Shown here: one piece after another, positions 28,368 through 37,255 of the stretch
Numbering within the stretch: the first letter of the stretch is position 1
Layout: the number at the start of each line of letters is the position of its first letter
Origin: Microcoleus sp. bin38.metabat.b11b12b14.051
Lineage (GTDB): Bacteria > Cyanobacteriota > Cyanobacteriia > Cyanobacteriales > Microcoleaceae
Assembly: GCF_013299165.1 (NCBI RefSeq)
Contig: NZ_JAAFKD010000032.1
Location: 1-64,000, forward strand
DNA: 64,000 nucleotides
Direction: 5' to 3'
Made by a program: the position numbers and the translations under genes
The notes under the pieces: generated by a model
What the model saw: the letters and a program-made list of their open reading frames with translations, nothing else
Database searches by the model: none
What the model was told of the DNA's origin: nothing

Positions 28368-31300
28368 TCAATCGAGCAATTCAACAGTACCGAGATATCC
28401 GTCAACTCGCACTTTTTGACCGTCTCGCAGGCGAGTTGTGGCTTCAGCAACATTCATCACAGCCGGAATTTTGTACTCGCGAGCAACGATCGCTCCGTGA
28501 GACAATTGGCCGCCAACTTCGGCTATAATTGCTGTTGCTCCCAATAGCAGTGGCGCCCAACCAGCATCGGTATAAGGTACTACAGCGATCGCATTTTCGC
28601 CTAACTCTGTGGTGACACTCCGGCAAATCTTGACAAAACCTTCGACGCAGCCGATACTGGCGGGGATTCCCTGCATGATACCGGTTGTAGATGTTGCGGG
28701 GTCGATCGACCTTTTGCGAGAAGTTGGCAGTAAATTGCCGTAGACTACAGGGGGAATCGGGCGATCGCGATCGGTTAACAGGCGATCGCGCCTCAGCCGA
28801 ATCGTCTCCTGAAAAGAAACACTCGCACCGCTGCGAATCCACTGCTGAATCTCCCCAAATTCCAGATAAAAAATATCACCAGGTTCCTGAAACACCTGCA
28901 TTTCCAATCCGCAAGCTTCAATATCTAGAAAAGTCCAGCGCAGGTAAGCCAACAACCGGGCGTAAATTTCGCTAATTTGGCTTTTGACTGTAGCTCGTTG
29001 CTGACATTTATCTAAACGCCACTTTTGAGCAAAAGTCAAACTTAATTTATCAGTTGCTGGTAAATTAGCAACAGCAGATTTATGAGCCATAGTTACCAGC
29101 AATTTGCGGTAAGTTTCCGGCTGTTCCCGCCAAGTGGGAACAGCGATATCCGTTCCCACTTCACTCAAATATCCATAACTATCAAGCCACTGTTCAAACT
29201 CTGCTTGTAAAGCCGGAGTTTCAGCAAATATCTGTGCTAACTGTGCTGCTGAAACATTCTCGCCCGACTGCGAAATCGCAACTTCTCGCAACTTTTGAGC
29301 CAACTGCTGCAAAGCTCGCACCGAAGCGATTTCTGGAGCAGTATCATTAACCAGCCATTCATCGTTAACCCGAAAAATTGCTTTGCGAATTGCCAGCCCG
29401 ATCGGCCCTAAGATATTGTAGTAAGTAATCGGCTTCAGCCACTCCTGAATTTTTTCAGATTTATCCAACAACTCCGACAGATACTGATAATTGGGAATTG
29501 GGAATTGGGCATTGGGCATTGGGCATTGGCCATTGGGCATTAATATTTCTTCTTCCCTCGAACCTTTTCCTTCTTCCTTCTTCCCTCTTCCTTCTTCCTT
29601 CAAAAGACTTTGCAGAGCGGGCTGAAATATCGAAGTGCGATCGACCTCAAATTCTGCATTCAGCGCCCGTTCACGCTGCACCAGACGCCACAAACCGGGC
29701 AAATTCGGCAAAACTTTCATCAAAGGCGGCTTACCCATCTTCTGCCCTCTGAGCAAAAACTCCAAACCCTGCTCCGGCAATCCCATCATCCGAAAGATCT
29801 CGCCCAACAAAGTCGCGTTAAAATAGGCGTGGGAACCCAGCAAAGTCGCTGTTTCCTTGAAATTTAGACCAGCCGCGCGATCGCCCAAAACCACGCTAAA
29901 AATCTCTCCCCAAACCCCACAAGTCAGCGGCCGATTAATCGACCAAGTTAGCGGGCGAATGGCACCGGGAATCACTTCTGCGGCAATAGTGCGAGTCCAA
30001 AACGGCTGCAAATTAGTAATCGGGCGGCTTTGCAAAATCCAAACTTTTTCCCCGTCCCAACTCCACTCAATATCCTGCGGGATGCCGTGAAAAAAAGCTT
30101 CTATTGTTTGCGCTAGTTTGAGTAATTCAGCTATAATTTGTTTGTCAATAATTGAACTAATTTCGAGTTCGTTTAAATTTCGTTCTAAATTTTCAGGCTG
30201 AGTAAAATCAACTTCCAAATGTAGCGGAGTAACTTGTCCACCAACAACAGATTCCGCACCTCCCGGCAAAGCTTCAATAATTATCTGGGAACCGCCATCT
30301 AAAGGATTGCGACTGAACATAACTCCGGCAACTTTGCCCTCAATATAAGGCTGAATCAAGACAGCCATTTGAGTATCTGGGATTTGTCGTTGGCGGCGGT
30401 AAGCCACAGCTTCCGAACTCCAATAAGACTGGCGGCAGCGGTTAATGCCATCGAGCAATTCTGCTTCAGTCAAAACAGGCCCGATGGTTTCATATTGTCC
30501 GGCTGCGGAACTAATATCGCCATCTTCTCCCGCCGCCGAAGAGCGCACAATCATGCGGTTGGATATCTTCGATTTCAGATTTTGGATGACAGAATTATTG
30601 ATTGAAATGCGATCGGCATTTCCCTCATTCCCTCTCCTCTCTTCCCTCTCCCCTCTTCCTTCTTCCTTCTTCCTTCTTCCTTCTTCCTTCTTCCTTCTTC
30701 CTTCTTCCTTCGATGCCAAAATCCAGCCAGCAGGAACATTAAAACCAGCGCGTTTTAGCTGAGACAACCTAGCAGCCTTATCGCCGCAGATTCCAGCATC
30801 CAACGAGTCATCGAGAGAAAACAATTGTTCCGATTTAGACAAAGCCATATCATCACCCTGACTGAGATTAATTGCTGCTAATAAAACTCCCAATCCTGCT
30901 GCTGCTGAGAATTCCGGCAAAGATTGACGCCACACCCAAACCCAGATGGGCGTACACAGACAGCCACAGCGAGAAGCAAACAGTCTCGCCCGATCGCCCT
31001 TTTCCCAGAACCGATCTGCCAAACCCCACACCAGTAGCCCCCAAATGCCCGAACAAACAGCCACCGGTGGCGAAAATACCAAAAGACCCCAAACAGCGTT
31101 AGTGACGCCTCCACCTCGGGCGATCGCATATCTGGCGGCCACTAGAGGAATCAACAGGGCGATCGCGATCGCAGGCGCATCAGGAAACCAAAACCGCCCC
31201 GCCAAAACAGGCAAAATACCCCGGGCAATTTCCGCCAACACCGCAGCAATCCCCGCCAACTTCCCCCCGTGAATGAAAGCAGCCGACACGCCCGCATTCC

Positions 31301-31418
31301 CGGTACCCAACCGCCTCAAATCCTTGCCACCCAGGAGTTGCACCGCCCAGCGAGTCAGCGGCAAAGCACCCAGAGCAAAACTGGCAACTAGCAGCAATGC
31401 GATCGTCAACAACGGCAT
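28368..31418 (-). CDS. Fusion: PlsY-like acyltransferase domain + PEP synthase/rifampin phosphotransferase-like domains
   Basis: 1016 residues. Residues 1-190 are a multi-helix membrane domain with the PlsY motif 1 (KDLRRLGTGNAGVSAAF), but motifs 2 and 3 are degenerate (AEIARGILPV; RGGGVT). From about 200 comes a PPDK/PEP synthase ATP-grasp domain (GDKAARLSQLKRAGFNVPAGW, VRSSAAGEDGDISSAAGQYE, VAGVMFSRNPLDGG). A long central region follows, then the swivelling phospho-His domain with GGQLSHGAIVARE. The PEP/pyruvate TIM barrel is absent, so the soluble part resembles rifampin phosphotransferase in layout. Two repeat-encoded inserts interrupt it near residues 236-256 and 606-643. Function unknown; a membrane-tethered phosphotransferase is inferred. 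Confidence 0.85.
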   Translation of the reverse strand: MPLLTIALLLVASFALGALPLTRWAVQLLGGKDLRRLGTGNAGVSAAFIHGGKLAGIAAVLAEIARGILPVLAGRFWFPDAPAIAIALLIPLVAARYAIARGGGVTNAVWGLLVFSPPVAVCSGIWGLLVWGLADRFWEKGDRARLFASRCGCLCTPIWVWVWRQSLPEFSAAAGLGVLLAAINLSQGDDMALSKSEQLFSLDDSLDAGICGDKAARLSQLKRAGFNVPAGWILASKEEGRRKKEEGRRKKEEGRGEREERRGNEGNADRISINNSVIQNLKSKISNRMIVRSSAAGEDGDISSAAGQYETIGPVLTEAELLDGINRCRQSYWSSEAVAYRRQRQIPDTQMAVLIQPYIEGKVAGVMFSRNPLDGGSQIIIEALPGGAESVVGGQVTPLHLEVDFTQPENLERNLNELEISSIIDKQIIAELLKLAQTIEAFFHGIPQDIEWSWDGEKVWILQSRPITNLQPFWTRTIAAEVIPGAIRPLTWSINRPLTCGVWGEIFSVVLGDRAAGLNFKETATLLGSHAYFNATLLGEIFRMMGLPEQGLEFLLRGQKMGKPPLMKVLPNLPGLWRLVQRERALNAEFEVDRTSIFQPALQSLLKEEGRGKKEEGKGSREEEILMPNGQCPMPNAQFPIPNYQYLSELLDKSEKIQEWLKPITYYNILGPIGLAIRKAIFRVNDEWLVNDTAPEIASVRALQQLAQKLREVAISQSGENVSAAQLAQIFAETPALQAEFEQWLDSYGYLSEVGTDIAVPTWREQPETYRKLLVTMAHKSAVANLPATDKLSLTFAQKWRLDKCQQRATVKSQISEIYARLLAYLRWTFLDIEACGLEMQVFQEPGDIFYLEFGEIQQWIRSGASVSFQETIRLRRDRLLTDRDRPIPPVVYGNLLPTSRKRSIDPATSTTGIMQGIPASIGCVEGFVKICRSVTTELGENAIAVVPYTDAGWAPLLLGATAIIAEVGGQLSHGAIVAREYKIPAVMNVAEATTRLRDGQKVRVDGYLGTVELLD
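29490..29602. repeat. Heptanucleotide repeats inside the PlsY fusion gene (block 2)
   Basis: Seven units of ATTGGGA/ATTGGGC (29490-29538) and then degenerate CTTCCTT units up to about 29602, all in frame. They encode a Pro-Asn-Gln-rich stretch and a Lys-Glu-Gly-Arg stretch that do not belong to any enzyme domain. Identical heptamers fill non-coding spacers elsewhere in the window (33.56-33.67 and 39.6 kb). Confidence 0.9.
30654..30709. repeat. Eight perfect TCTTCCT heptamers inside the PlsY fusion gene (block 1)
   Basis: Eight uninterrupted 7-base units, preceded by degenerate ones from about 30630. On the coding strand they read as a seven-residue period KEEGRRK. Since 7 is not a multiple of 3, gain or loss of one unit would shift the reading frame early in the PEP synthase-like part. 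Confidence 0.93.
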
Positions 31419-31553
31419 AAAGGAGCCCTCGAATTTCCATCTCTAAGCATTATGGCTGCAATTCACTCACTTTTTCAGTCTTCAGATATATCGCAGGATC
31501 ACCAATAGCACATAAAATACAATAGAAGTAGAGTAAATAAGGATTTCAACCTA

Positions 31554-31748
31554 ATGGTAGAACACAACCTAACGATTCCCCTCGCAGTTCTTGGTGTTGG
31601 ATTTGTGGCAGCAGTTGGTATCGGTTCAATTGCCTGGTACAACTCCAAGCGCCCCCCGGGTTGGGAATCCAAAGAACGACCTGATTTTGTTCCAAAAGTT
31701 GATAAAGATGATTTGATTGCGGATGCCTCTGAGTCCAAAGGTAAATAA
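31554..31748 (+). CDS. Small single-helix membrane protein, conserved-looking
   Basis: 64 residues. A short N-terminus MVEHNLT precedes one membrane helix (about 8-28, IPLAVLGVGFVAAVGIGSIAW) and a polar tail starting YNSKRPPGWESKERPDFVPKV. The size, single helix and charged soluble tail are like small photosystem or NDH-1 accessory subunits of cyanobacterial thylakoids, but I do not recognise a named one. GGTTGAAATCC-type Shine-Dalgarno is lacking; GTAAATAAGGATTTC lies upstream. It stands alone before a MITE-like repeat. Confidence 0.72.
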   Translation: MVEHNLTIPLAVLGVGFVAAVGIGSIAWYNSKRPPGWESKERPDFVPKVDKDDLIADASESKGK

Positions 31749-31780
31749 TACAAACTTTTTCGAGACGAAGAAAACCTCAG

Positions 31781-31874
31781 ATAGGACTTGTCGATTAATG
31801 AAAAAACTTGGTCGTTGCCAGCCGGAATGCTGCAAGTCGAACACCTAAGTTTTTCATTTTACCGCAAGTCCTAT
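31781..31874. mobile_element. 94-bp palindromic MITE-like element (ATAGGACTTG ends)
   Basis: ATAGGACTTG at 31781-31790 is inverted at 31865-31874. The inner arms TAATGAAAAAACTTGG and CCTAAGTTTTTCATTTTA extend the pairing imperfectly. It is non-coding. The rest of the spacer up to 32145 shows no gene. Confidence 0.6.
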
Positions 31875-32145
31875 TTTCAGAGATGATAATTTTACAAATA
31901 CGTATATAGTCCTGGACACAACTGGTACAAAATCAGAAATCTTTTCTAGGCACATTGTTGCGATCGGGTGATATTTATCATATCTGCAAGAGACCGCTAA
32001 AGCGCAATATCGATCGCCTTCACCTAGGCGTTTTTGTCCGTTGTAGAGCCACAAACCATCAAAAACTCGGATTTTTTGCCAAAAGTATTTTCGAGAAGCT
32101 CGATCGCACGTTACAATACATTAAGAGCCGGCACCGCCTTTTGCA

Positions 32146-33558
32146 ATGAATCCAGAATCAACTCTCGCCAGACTACAAGCTACACTTCCCGACGGAAAAC
32201 TGCCTTCGAGCTACGGGGTATACTTCAAAAACACTCTCGTAGCCCTGTGTCACGCCCTGGAAGACCACATCTTGCAAACCAGCAGCGGCGACGATCTCGC
32301 ACTCAAACCACTGGTTTTGGTGACGTTTCAGCAGGGAAAGTGGTATTTGCAGGAAGCCGATCGCTATTTCGATATTGCTAATGCCTCTCGACAGGTTGTT
32401 ATCGGTGCAGTAGCCGACAGCGGTTTCGCTACCCACAAAACCGGTCATTTAGAAAATGTATCTTTAATAGAACTCGATGAGATCGACCCGATCATCCAAG
32501 AATGGAATTTAATCATTCTCGCCCCGACATACAAAGCAATGGTGCTTTGTCGCGAACTTTCAGACGAGGAATACTTGCCAGAGGGCAAGCCAGAAGTCGA
32601 TACAGAGCGAAAATTCTACGGTTTGTGGTCATTTGACCAGTCCTTGGTGTCGGCGTCAGCAGAAATTTTTATAGAACAAACGCGACATTATAATCCCACG
32701 CTAGCTGACAGTTTGCTGGAAATTCACCACTCGATTCTTGCTACCAAAGGCCCGCCCTTGGCAGACATTAGCGGCGTAGTATCGCGCATCGTCACCTACC
32801 TGCAAAGTTCTCAGCAGCAAATGGTGGCAATTAACCGCCAAACCCGCGATTTGTGGGAATTGGAAGGTCAAGCTTTGCGCGTCAGCCGCAATTTGAACGC
32901 CAACAAACTGCAAGCTTTTCTGCGGATGGCCCAGCGCGTAGACGAACGCGATACCTCAAATCCCACAGCGTCTTTGCAGGTGGCGGCTTTGTCGGAAACT
33001 TTGGGTCAATTGTTGGATTTGCCAGCTTTACAGTTGCGTCGTCTGCGGCTGGCGGGATTGCTGTTTCGAGTCGGCTTAGTTTCGGCGCCAAATGAAGTAT
33101 TCGATCGCACTTCCGATAAATTCGACCAAGGAACTCTCTCATTCTGGCGCGATCGTAGTTTCATCGGTTCCCAACTCCTGCAAGCAATGCCGGAGCTATC
33201 ACCAGTCGCCGAAATTGTCAAGCACAAACTCGAAAACTGGGACGGCAGTGGTAGGCCAGAAGGTTTGCGAGGCGAAGAGATACCGATTGCTTCGCGGATT
33301 GTCGGGTTAGTCGCTTGTTTTCAAGATTTGACTCAACCGCGGGGCGATCGTCCGGCTTTGAGTTTGACAGCAGCTTTGGAAAAGTGCCGCGAATTTTCAG
33401 GCACTCGCTTCGATCCAGCTTTGGTGGAAACTCTCGGTAACGTCGTCAGACTCGCAGACATGGGCTTGATGGAGTTACCAACGCGCCCTAGCCAACTGCC
33501 TAATATCTGGTTGGAAGATTTGGGCGATCGCGCTCCGGCAGCAGCCCCTGCCTTATAA
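32146..33558 (+). CDS. DICT sensory domain protein with degenerate HD-GYP-like domain
   Basis: 470 residues. Residues about 30-160 fit the DICT domain, a sensor found next to light and cyclic-nucleotide signalling domains in cyanobacteria (LVLVTFQQGKWYLQEADRYFD; VVIGAVADSGF). Residues about 250-440 match an HD-GYP-type fold: the helix LRRLRLAGLLFRVGLV stands where the HD pair should be, and HKLENWDGSGRPEGLRGEEI stands for the GYP motif. The HD pair is missing and GYP reads GRP, so cyclic-di-GMP hydrolysis is doubtful; a binding or scaffold role is more likely. No membrane segment. Confidence 0.85.
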   Translation: MNPESTLARLQATLPDGKLPSSYGVYFKNTLVALCHALEDHILQTSSGDDLALKPLVLVTFQQGKWYLQEADRYFDIANASRQVVIGAVADSGFATHKTGHLENVSLIELDEIDPIIQEWNLIILAPTYKAMVLCRELSDEEYLPEGKPEVDTERKFYGLWSFDQSLVSASAEIFIEQTRHYNPTLADSLLEIHHSILATKGPPLADISGVVSRIVTYLQSSQQQMVAINRQTRDLWELEGQALRVSRNLNANKLQAFLRMAQRVDERDTSNPTASLQVAALSETLGQLLDLPALQLRRLRLAGLLFRVGLVSAPNEVFDRTSDKFDQGTLSFWRDRSFIGSQLLQAMPELSPVAEIVKHKLENWDGSGRPEGLRGEEIPIASRIVGLVACFQDLTQPRGDRPALSLTAALEKCREFSGTRFDPALVETLGNVVRLADMGLMELPTRPSQLPNIWLEDLGDRAPAAAPAL

Positions 33559-33890
33559 AATAAGTTGGGAATTGGGCATGGGGCATGGGGCATGGGGCAT
33601 GGGGCATAGGGCATAGGGCATAGGGCATAGGGCATAGGGAATTGGGCATAGGGCATAGGGCATTTAGTGCTCGGACTGATGACTAATGACAACTGCCAAC
33701 TCCCAACTGACAACCGCCAACTGCCAACTGCCAACTGCCAACTGCCAACTGACTAATGACCTGTTTGGCCAATGCCCCATCCCCGATGCCCGATGCCCCA
33801 TCCCCGATGCCCGATGCCCGATGCCCGATGCCCCATCCCCGATGCCCCATGACTAATGACTAATGACTAAAAACTAATGACTAATGACCT
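33559..33890. repeat. Succession of different heptanucleotide repeats
   Basis: In order: GGGGCAT (about four) and AGGGCAT units, AACTGCC units (to about 33750), CGATGCC units (33785-33848), then TAATGAC units running into the start codon of the next gene at 33877. All have period 7 but different sequences. No gene seen. Confidence 0.9.
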
Positions 33891-34470
33891 CGAAGCCATA
33901 CGCCAAGGCAAAATTCATATATTGGCCGGCATAAATTTAGCTGGCGCCGATTTAGCGGGAGCAGATCTCGCTGGTGCCGACTTATCTCAAGCTAACTTAA
34001 CAGGAGCAAATCTGGCCGGTGCTAACTTGCAGCGGGCGGTACTGCGAGCAAACCTTCGCGGTGCTGACTTGAGTGGTGCTGACTTGCGCGGCGCAGATTT
34101 TCGGAATGCTGACTTGCGCGGTGCTTCCTTTGCTAACGCTTTAGTCCGCGATGCAAGTTTTGGGGGTGCTTTTTTGACCGCAGTCTCGATCGGCAATTTG
34201 GACTTAAGCGGTGTCGATTTGCGCGGCGCGGACTTGCGGGGCGCTAATTTGTCTCGCGCCATCTTGCAGCAGGCTGATTTGAGCAATGCCAATTTGTCCG
34301 GTGCAGACTTGTCCTGGGCTGATTTGGAAGAAGCTATTCTGAATGGAGCCGTACTGCGAGGTGCTAACCTGACGGGGGCTAATTTGCTCTGTGCTGCGAT
34401 CGAACATACCATCTGGGATGGAGCTTTGCTCGATCACGCTTGTCTCCAAGGCACTCCCCTGAGCCCTTAA
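33877..34470 (+). CDS. Pentapeptide-repeat protein
   Basis: 197 residues. After about 20 residues it consists of A(D/N)LxX pentapeptides, such as ADLAGADLAGADLSQANLTG, through residue 180, with one slightly irregular section near 95-110 (FGGAFLTAVSIGNLDLSG). Such sequences fold into a right-handed square beta helix; functions vary and are mostly unknown in cyanobacteria. No signal peptide. The ATG lies in the last TAATGAC units of a heptamer array, and the true 5' end may have been replaced by it. An ATG two units earlier is not in frame. Confidence 0.92.
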   Translation: MTNDLEAIRQGKIHILAGINLAGADLAGADLAGADLSQANLTGANLAGANLQRAVLRANLRGADLSGADLRGADFRNADLRGASFANALVRDASFGGAFLTAVSIGNLDLSGVDLRGADLRGANLSRAILQQADLSNANLSGADLSWADLEEAILNGAVLRGANLTGANLLCAAIEHTIWDGALLDHACLQGTPLSP

Positions 34471-34596
34471 ATTTCAAAAATGTTACCTTCAAGGCAGACA
34501 AAAACAACATCTGCTTATAAAGTGAATAAGAACAAGCTATTTTAACATTTCTTAATGAGAGGTTATAATAGCGACTGTAGATCAGCAAACGCATAA

Positions 34597-35352
34597 ATGG
34601 TAGCAGCTTTGTTTAGCGGTACATCCTTTCAAGGTCAAAGTGGCGATCGCCTTGTCAGCAAAGTAGCAGGAGCTGCGATCGCGGCCTTATTCAAACGTTC
34701 AGAAAAGGCAGAAGCCAACATCCGAGTCGAACCTGTGGCCAAACTATTGCAGGGAAGCATCGACGGTTTCGACTTCGTTGGCAAAGGTATGCTAATGTAC
34801 AACGGCCTACGCATAGAGGTGATGGAACTTTACTTGCAAGCACTCTCCATTGATTTTGGGGCGATTTTTGCAGGTCAAGTCAAATTGCGGCAGCCTACCC
34901 AGGCAAATATGCGAGTCGTCTTAAGTCGATCGGATTTAACCACCTCATTCAACACGCCTTTTGTAGTTGAAAAACTTCAAAAGCTGAGTTACCAAGATCA
35001 ATCTCTGCACTTTCAAAACACTGAAGTCAGCTTCGGGGCCGACAAATCTATTCGGCTTCAGTCCGAAATTACGATCGGCAATTCCAGCGAACCAGTCAAA
35101 ATAGATATTACAGCTCAGTTGCAAGTAGAAGACCGACGCAAAATCCAATTTGTCAGCGTTACTTACGGCGGTGACGGGCAAGCCATAGACTTGGCTCAAG
35201 CTATAATTGTCCACGTAAATAACTTGCTAGATTTAGACAAATTTGCCTTAGAAGGTACTCAACTGCGAGTAGACAGGTGTCGAGTTCAAAACGACGAGCT
35301 GGTTTTCTACGGTTGGGCTGGCATCGAACAGTTCCCCAAAGGCAAGCGCTAA
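34597..35352 (+). CDS. DUF2993 (LmeA-like) domain protein
   Basis: 251 residues. The sequence matches the cyanobacterial DUF2993 pattern: VSKVAGAAIAALFKRSEKAE, VEPVAKLLQGSIDGFDFVGKG, beta strands alternating with VKLRQPTQANMRVVLSRSDLTTSFN, and a C-terminal LRVDRCRVQNDELVFYGW. Members of this family include the mycobacterial phospholipid-binding LmeA. No signal peptide, so a cytoplasmic or peripheral membrane location is inferred. A terminator-like hairpin follows. It lies 126 bases after the pentapeptide gene and may be read separately. Confidence 0.85.
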   Translation: MVAALFSGTSFQGQSGDRLVSKVAGAAIAALFKRSEKAEANIRVEPVAKLLQGSIDGFDFVGKGMLMYNGLRIEVMELYLQALSIDFGAIFAGQVKLRQPTQANMRVVLSRSDLTTSFNTPFVVEKLQKLSYQDQSLHFQNTEVSFGADKSIRLQSEITIGNSSEPVKIDITAQLQVEDRRKIQFVSVTYGGDGQAIDLAQAIIVHVNNLLDLDKFALEGTQLRVDRCRVQNDELVFYGWAGIEQFPKGKR

Positions 35353-35418
35353 GCCTCAGCCTGCTCAGGTTTGCGGAAAAATCAGATTGGTTTAAGGAAT
35401 TTGATAGCTCAACAAAAC

Positions 35419-35446
35419 AACCCGCCCCGGCGGGTTTTGCTATTTT
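35419..35446 (+). terminator. Intrinsic terminator after the DUF2993 gene
   Basis: AACCCGCC (35419-35426) and GGCGGGTT (35429-35436) form an 8-bp GC-rich stem with a short loop, followed by TTGCTATTTTA. The position, about 65 bases after the stop codon, supports this. Confidence 0.75.
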
Positions 35447-35537
35447 AGCCACAGTTCTTCAGCTATGAGGTTGCTAGCGTACAGTCTCTATATTCCAGCG
35501 TATTTCGCCAACCAATCGATCGCGGATTTAATTTGTC

Positions 35538-35622
35538 AGCAACTGCTGACTTAAATTTTTAAGTCAGCAGTTGCGCTTGGGCGCTCTTTCTTTATATACA
35601 TGAAAGAGCGCCCAAGCGCAAC
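35538..35622. repeat. Two adjoining long hairpins
   Basis: GCAACTGCTGACTTAA pairs with TTAAGTCAGCAGTTGC (35538-35573). GTTGCGCTTGGGCGCTCTTT, beginning near 35569, pairs with its inverse ending at about 35621 around a TTATATACA loop. The second stem is some 21 bp and perfect. The two stems share the GTTGC bases, so they could be alternative or stacked structures. Non-coding. Confidence 0.85.
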
Positions 35623-35824
35623 AACCTACCTGTTCAAAATCTGCACTCAGGTTGAGGCGATCGCCCAAATAGTATTGATAAAGTGAGATTGTGTTAGATG
35701 CAGAAACCGGGTTTGAGAGACAAAATTCTGCGAAAGGGCGATCGCGAAAAATGGACAACCCGGTTGATGAGAGTCGCGATGACGCAAGTCCTGTTAGAAA
35801 ATAAATAACCCATAAAGAGGAAAT

Positions 35825-36115
35825 ATGCTTGGATTTTATTTATTTGGTCTCTACCTCGCAGCCTTGTCCGTATTTGTCGGGCCCAGCCGCCGCGCACCCG
35901 AGAAATGGTGGGTAGAAATCGTCACAGATTTGCCCTACTGTACCTACTATTTTGGCCCCTTCGAGACCGACAAAGAAGCCTCCTGTCACACTCCGGGCTA
36001 TATAGAAGACTTGGAAAGCGAAGGAGCTAAAAGACTTAGCGTCCGCATCAAACGGTGTCATCCTTCGGAACTCACCATCTGCGAAAGTGAATTCTCAAAC
36101 AGTATCGCTGCTTAA
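35825..36115 (+). CDS. DUF1816 domain protein (copy 1)
   Basis: 96 residues. A short hydrophobic N-terminus (MLGFYLFGLYLAALSVFVG) is followed by the DUF1816 core: WWVEIVTDLPYCTYYFGPFET, then EAS..TPGYIEDLESEGAKRLSVRIKRC. Known almost only in cyanobacteria; function unknown. The sequence resembles a second copy about 1.1 kb downstream, with which it shares the order of all conserved positions. AAGAGGAAAT precedes the ATG. Confidence 0.88.
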   Translation: MLGFYLFGLYLAALSVFVGPSRRAPEKWWVEIVTDLPYCTYYFGPFETDKEASCHTPGYIEDLESEGAKRLSVRIKRCHPSELTICESEFSNSIAA

Positions 36116-36982
36116 TAGTTTTGATAGTTTAGGCTGCAAAAACCTGGTTTTTTAACTGATAAACTCGGTCTATCGAGACAAGTATCGGTTGAAAAACCAG
36201 GTTTTGGCGCGTCAAGCGCGGCCAAGTTATGCTTGATATAGCAATCGCCACAGCGGTGAGGACATAAATAACCTCATGAATAGAGCCTATAGCCCATAGC
36301 AGAAACCGTTTGATTTCCTTGACGAAGCAACTCTTCGACTTCCCTCGACTTCGCTCGGGACAAGTCGCTTTTCGCGCAAGCTGTCAACTGTCCACTGTCA
36401 ACTGTCCACTGCTATATCATGTCCGATAGATCGCAATAATAGTCGATCGCGCCTGTGTTCGTAGTGCGTCCTGGCGTCCGCTCTCCGGCCCAAGAAGGAG
36501 TCCGCACCGATCCGTTTTTGTAGTGAATAGTCGATCGCGATATTATTCCCATACGCCATTGTTAACACTTTAGCAATGAATTTATAGACAAATAAATAGA
36601 AGCATTTGAATTGAATGAATGCAAAAAGCATTTTTTATAGTGCCGTGTTGGATCGCGAGCCCCTGAGACCGCTCAAAAAGCTAAATTGAGATCCTCCGGA
36701 GGAAAGCAAGAGCAAGGGGAATATTTTCTACTCATAGTATTTAGCCGTTCGCATTCTCCGAACTCAAGGATATTGGGTCTAATTGTCGTGATTGCTTAGC
36801 AGACTTTTGACTTGTAGCTGCGGCTTAAGAATCAACTTGTTCTACACCAAAATGCTGATGTTAGGTAGTATTAAGTCTCAACAATTGCGGTGGCTAAATC
36901 AGCACAGAGGCTGAGCCGATCGAACTATTTGTTTTGCTAAATTAAGGAAAGTATAACATACTTGACTTTGGGGAGACATACT
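36116..36982. other. Repeat-rich spacer between the two DUF1816 genes
   Basis: Contains an inverted pair AAAACCTGGTTTTTTAAC (about 36139) and GTTGAAAAACCAGGTTTT (about 36187), a GACTTCGCTCGGGACAAGTC stretch (about 36350), CAACTGTCCACTGT units, and a CATGTCCG element end near 36420. No credible gene in 860 bases. Confidence 0.6.
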
Positions 36983-37255
36983 ATGTTCGGACTTTATCTA
37001 TTCGGTATGTACGTTGCAGCTTTCTGGATACTGACTCAACCGATGGGTAGCAGTAGAGGTCGCGAGTGGTGGGTAGAAGTTGACACAGATTCGCCCAAAC
37101 GCACCTATTACTTTGGCCCCTACGAAACCAAGGATGAAGCTTCTAATAATACGAGTGGCTACATCAAAGATTTGGAAAAGAAAGGAGCTAAAAAAATTAG
37201 CATTAACATCAAGCAAGGTCGCCAGCCCAGTCAGCTAACTGCTAGCGATGAGTAA
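36983..37255 (+). CDS. DUF1816 domain protein (copy 2)
   Basis: 90 residues from the ATG at 36983, with GGGGAG seven bases before it; a start at 36962 would add a seven-residue non-conserved leader. Hydrophobic N-terminus MFGLYLFGMYVAAFWIL, then WWVEVDTDSPKRTYYFGPYET, and GYIKDLEKKGAKKISINIKQG. It has about half its positions in common with copy 1, so the pair arose by duplication long ago. The copies are separated by 867 bases of repeats. Function unknown. Confidence 0.88.
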   Translation: MFGLYLFGMYVAAFWILTQPMGSSRGREWWVEVDTDSPKRTYYFGPYETKDEASNNTSGYIKDLEKKGAKKISINIKQGRQPSQLTASDE

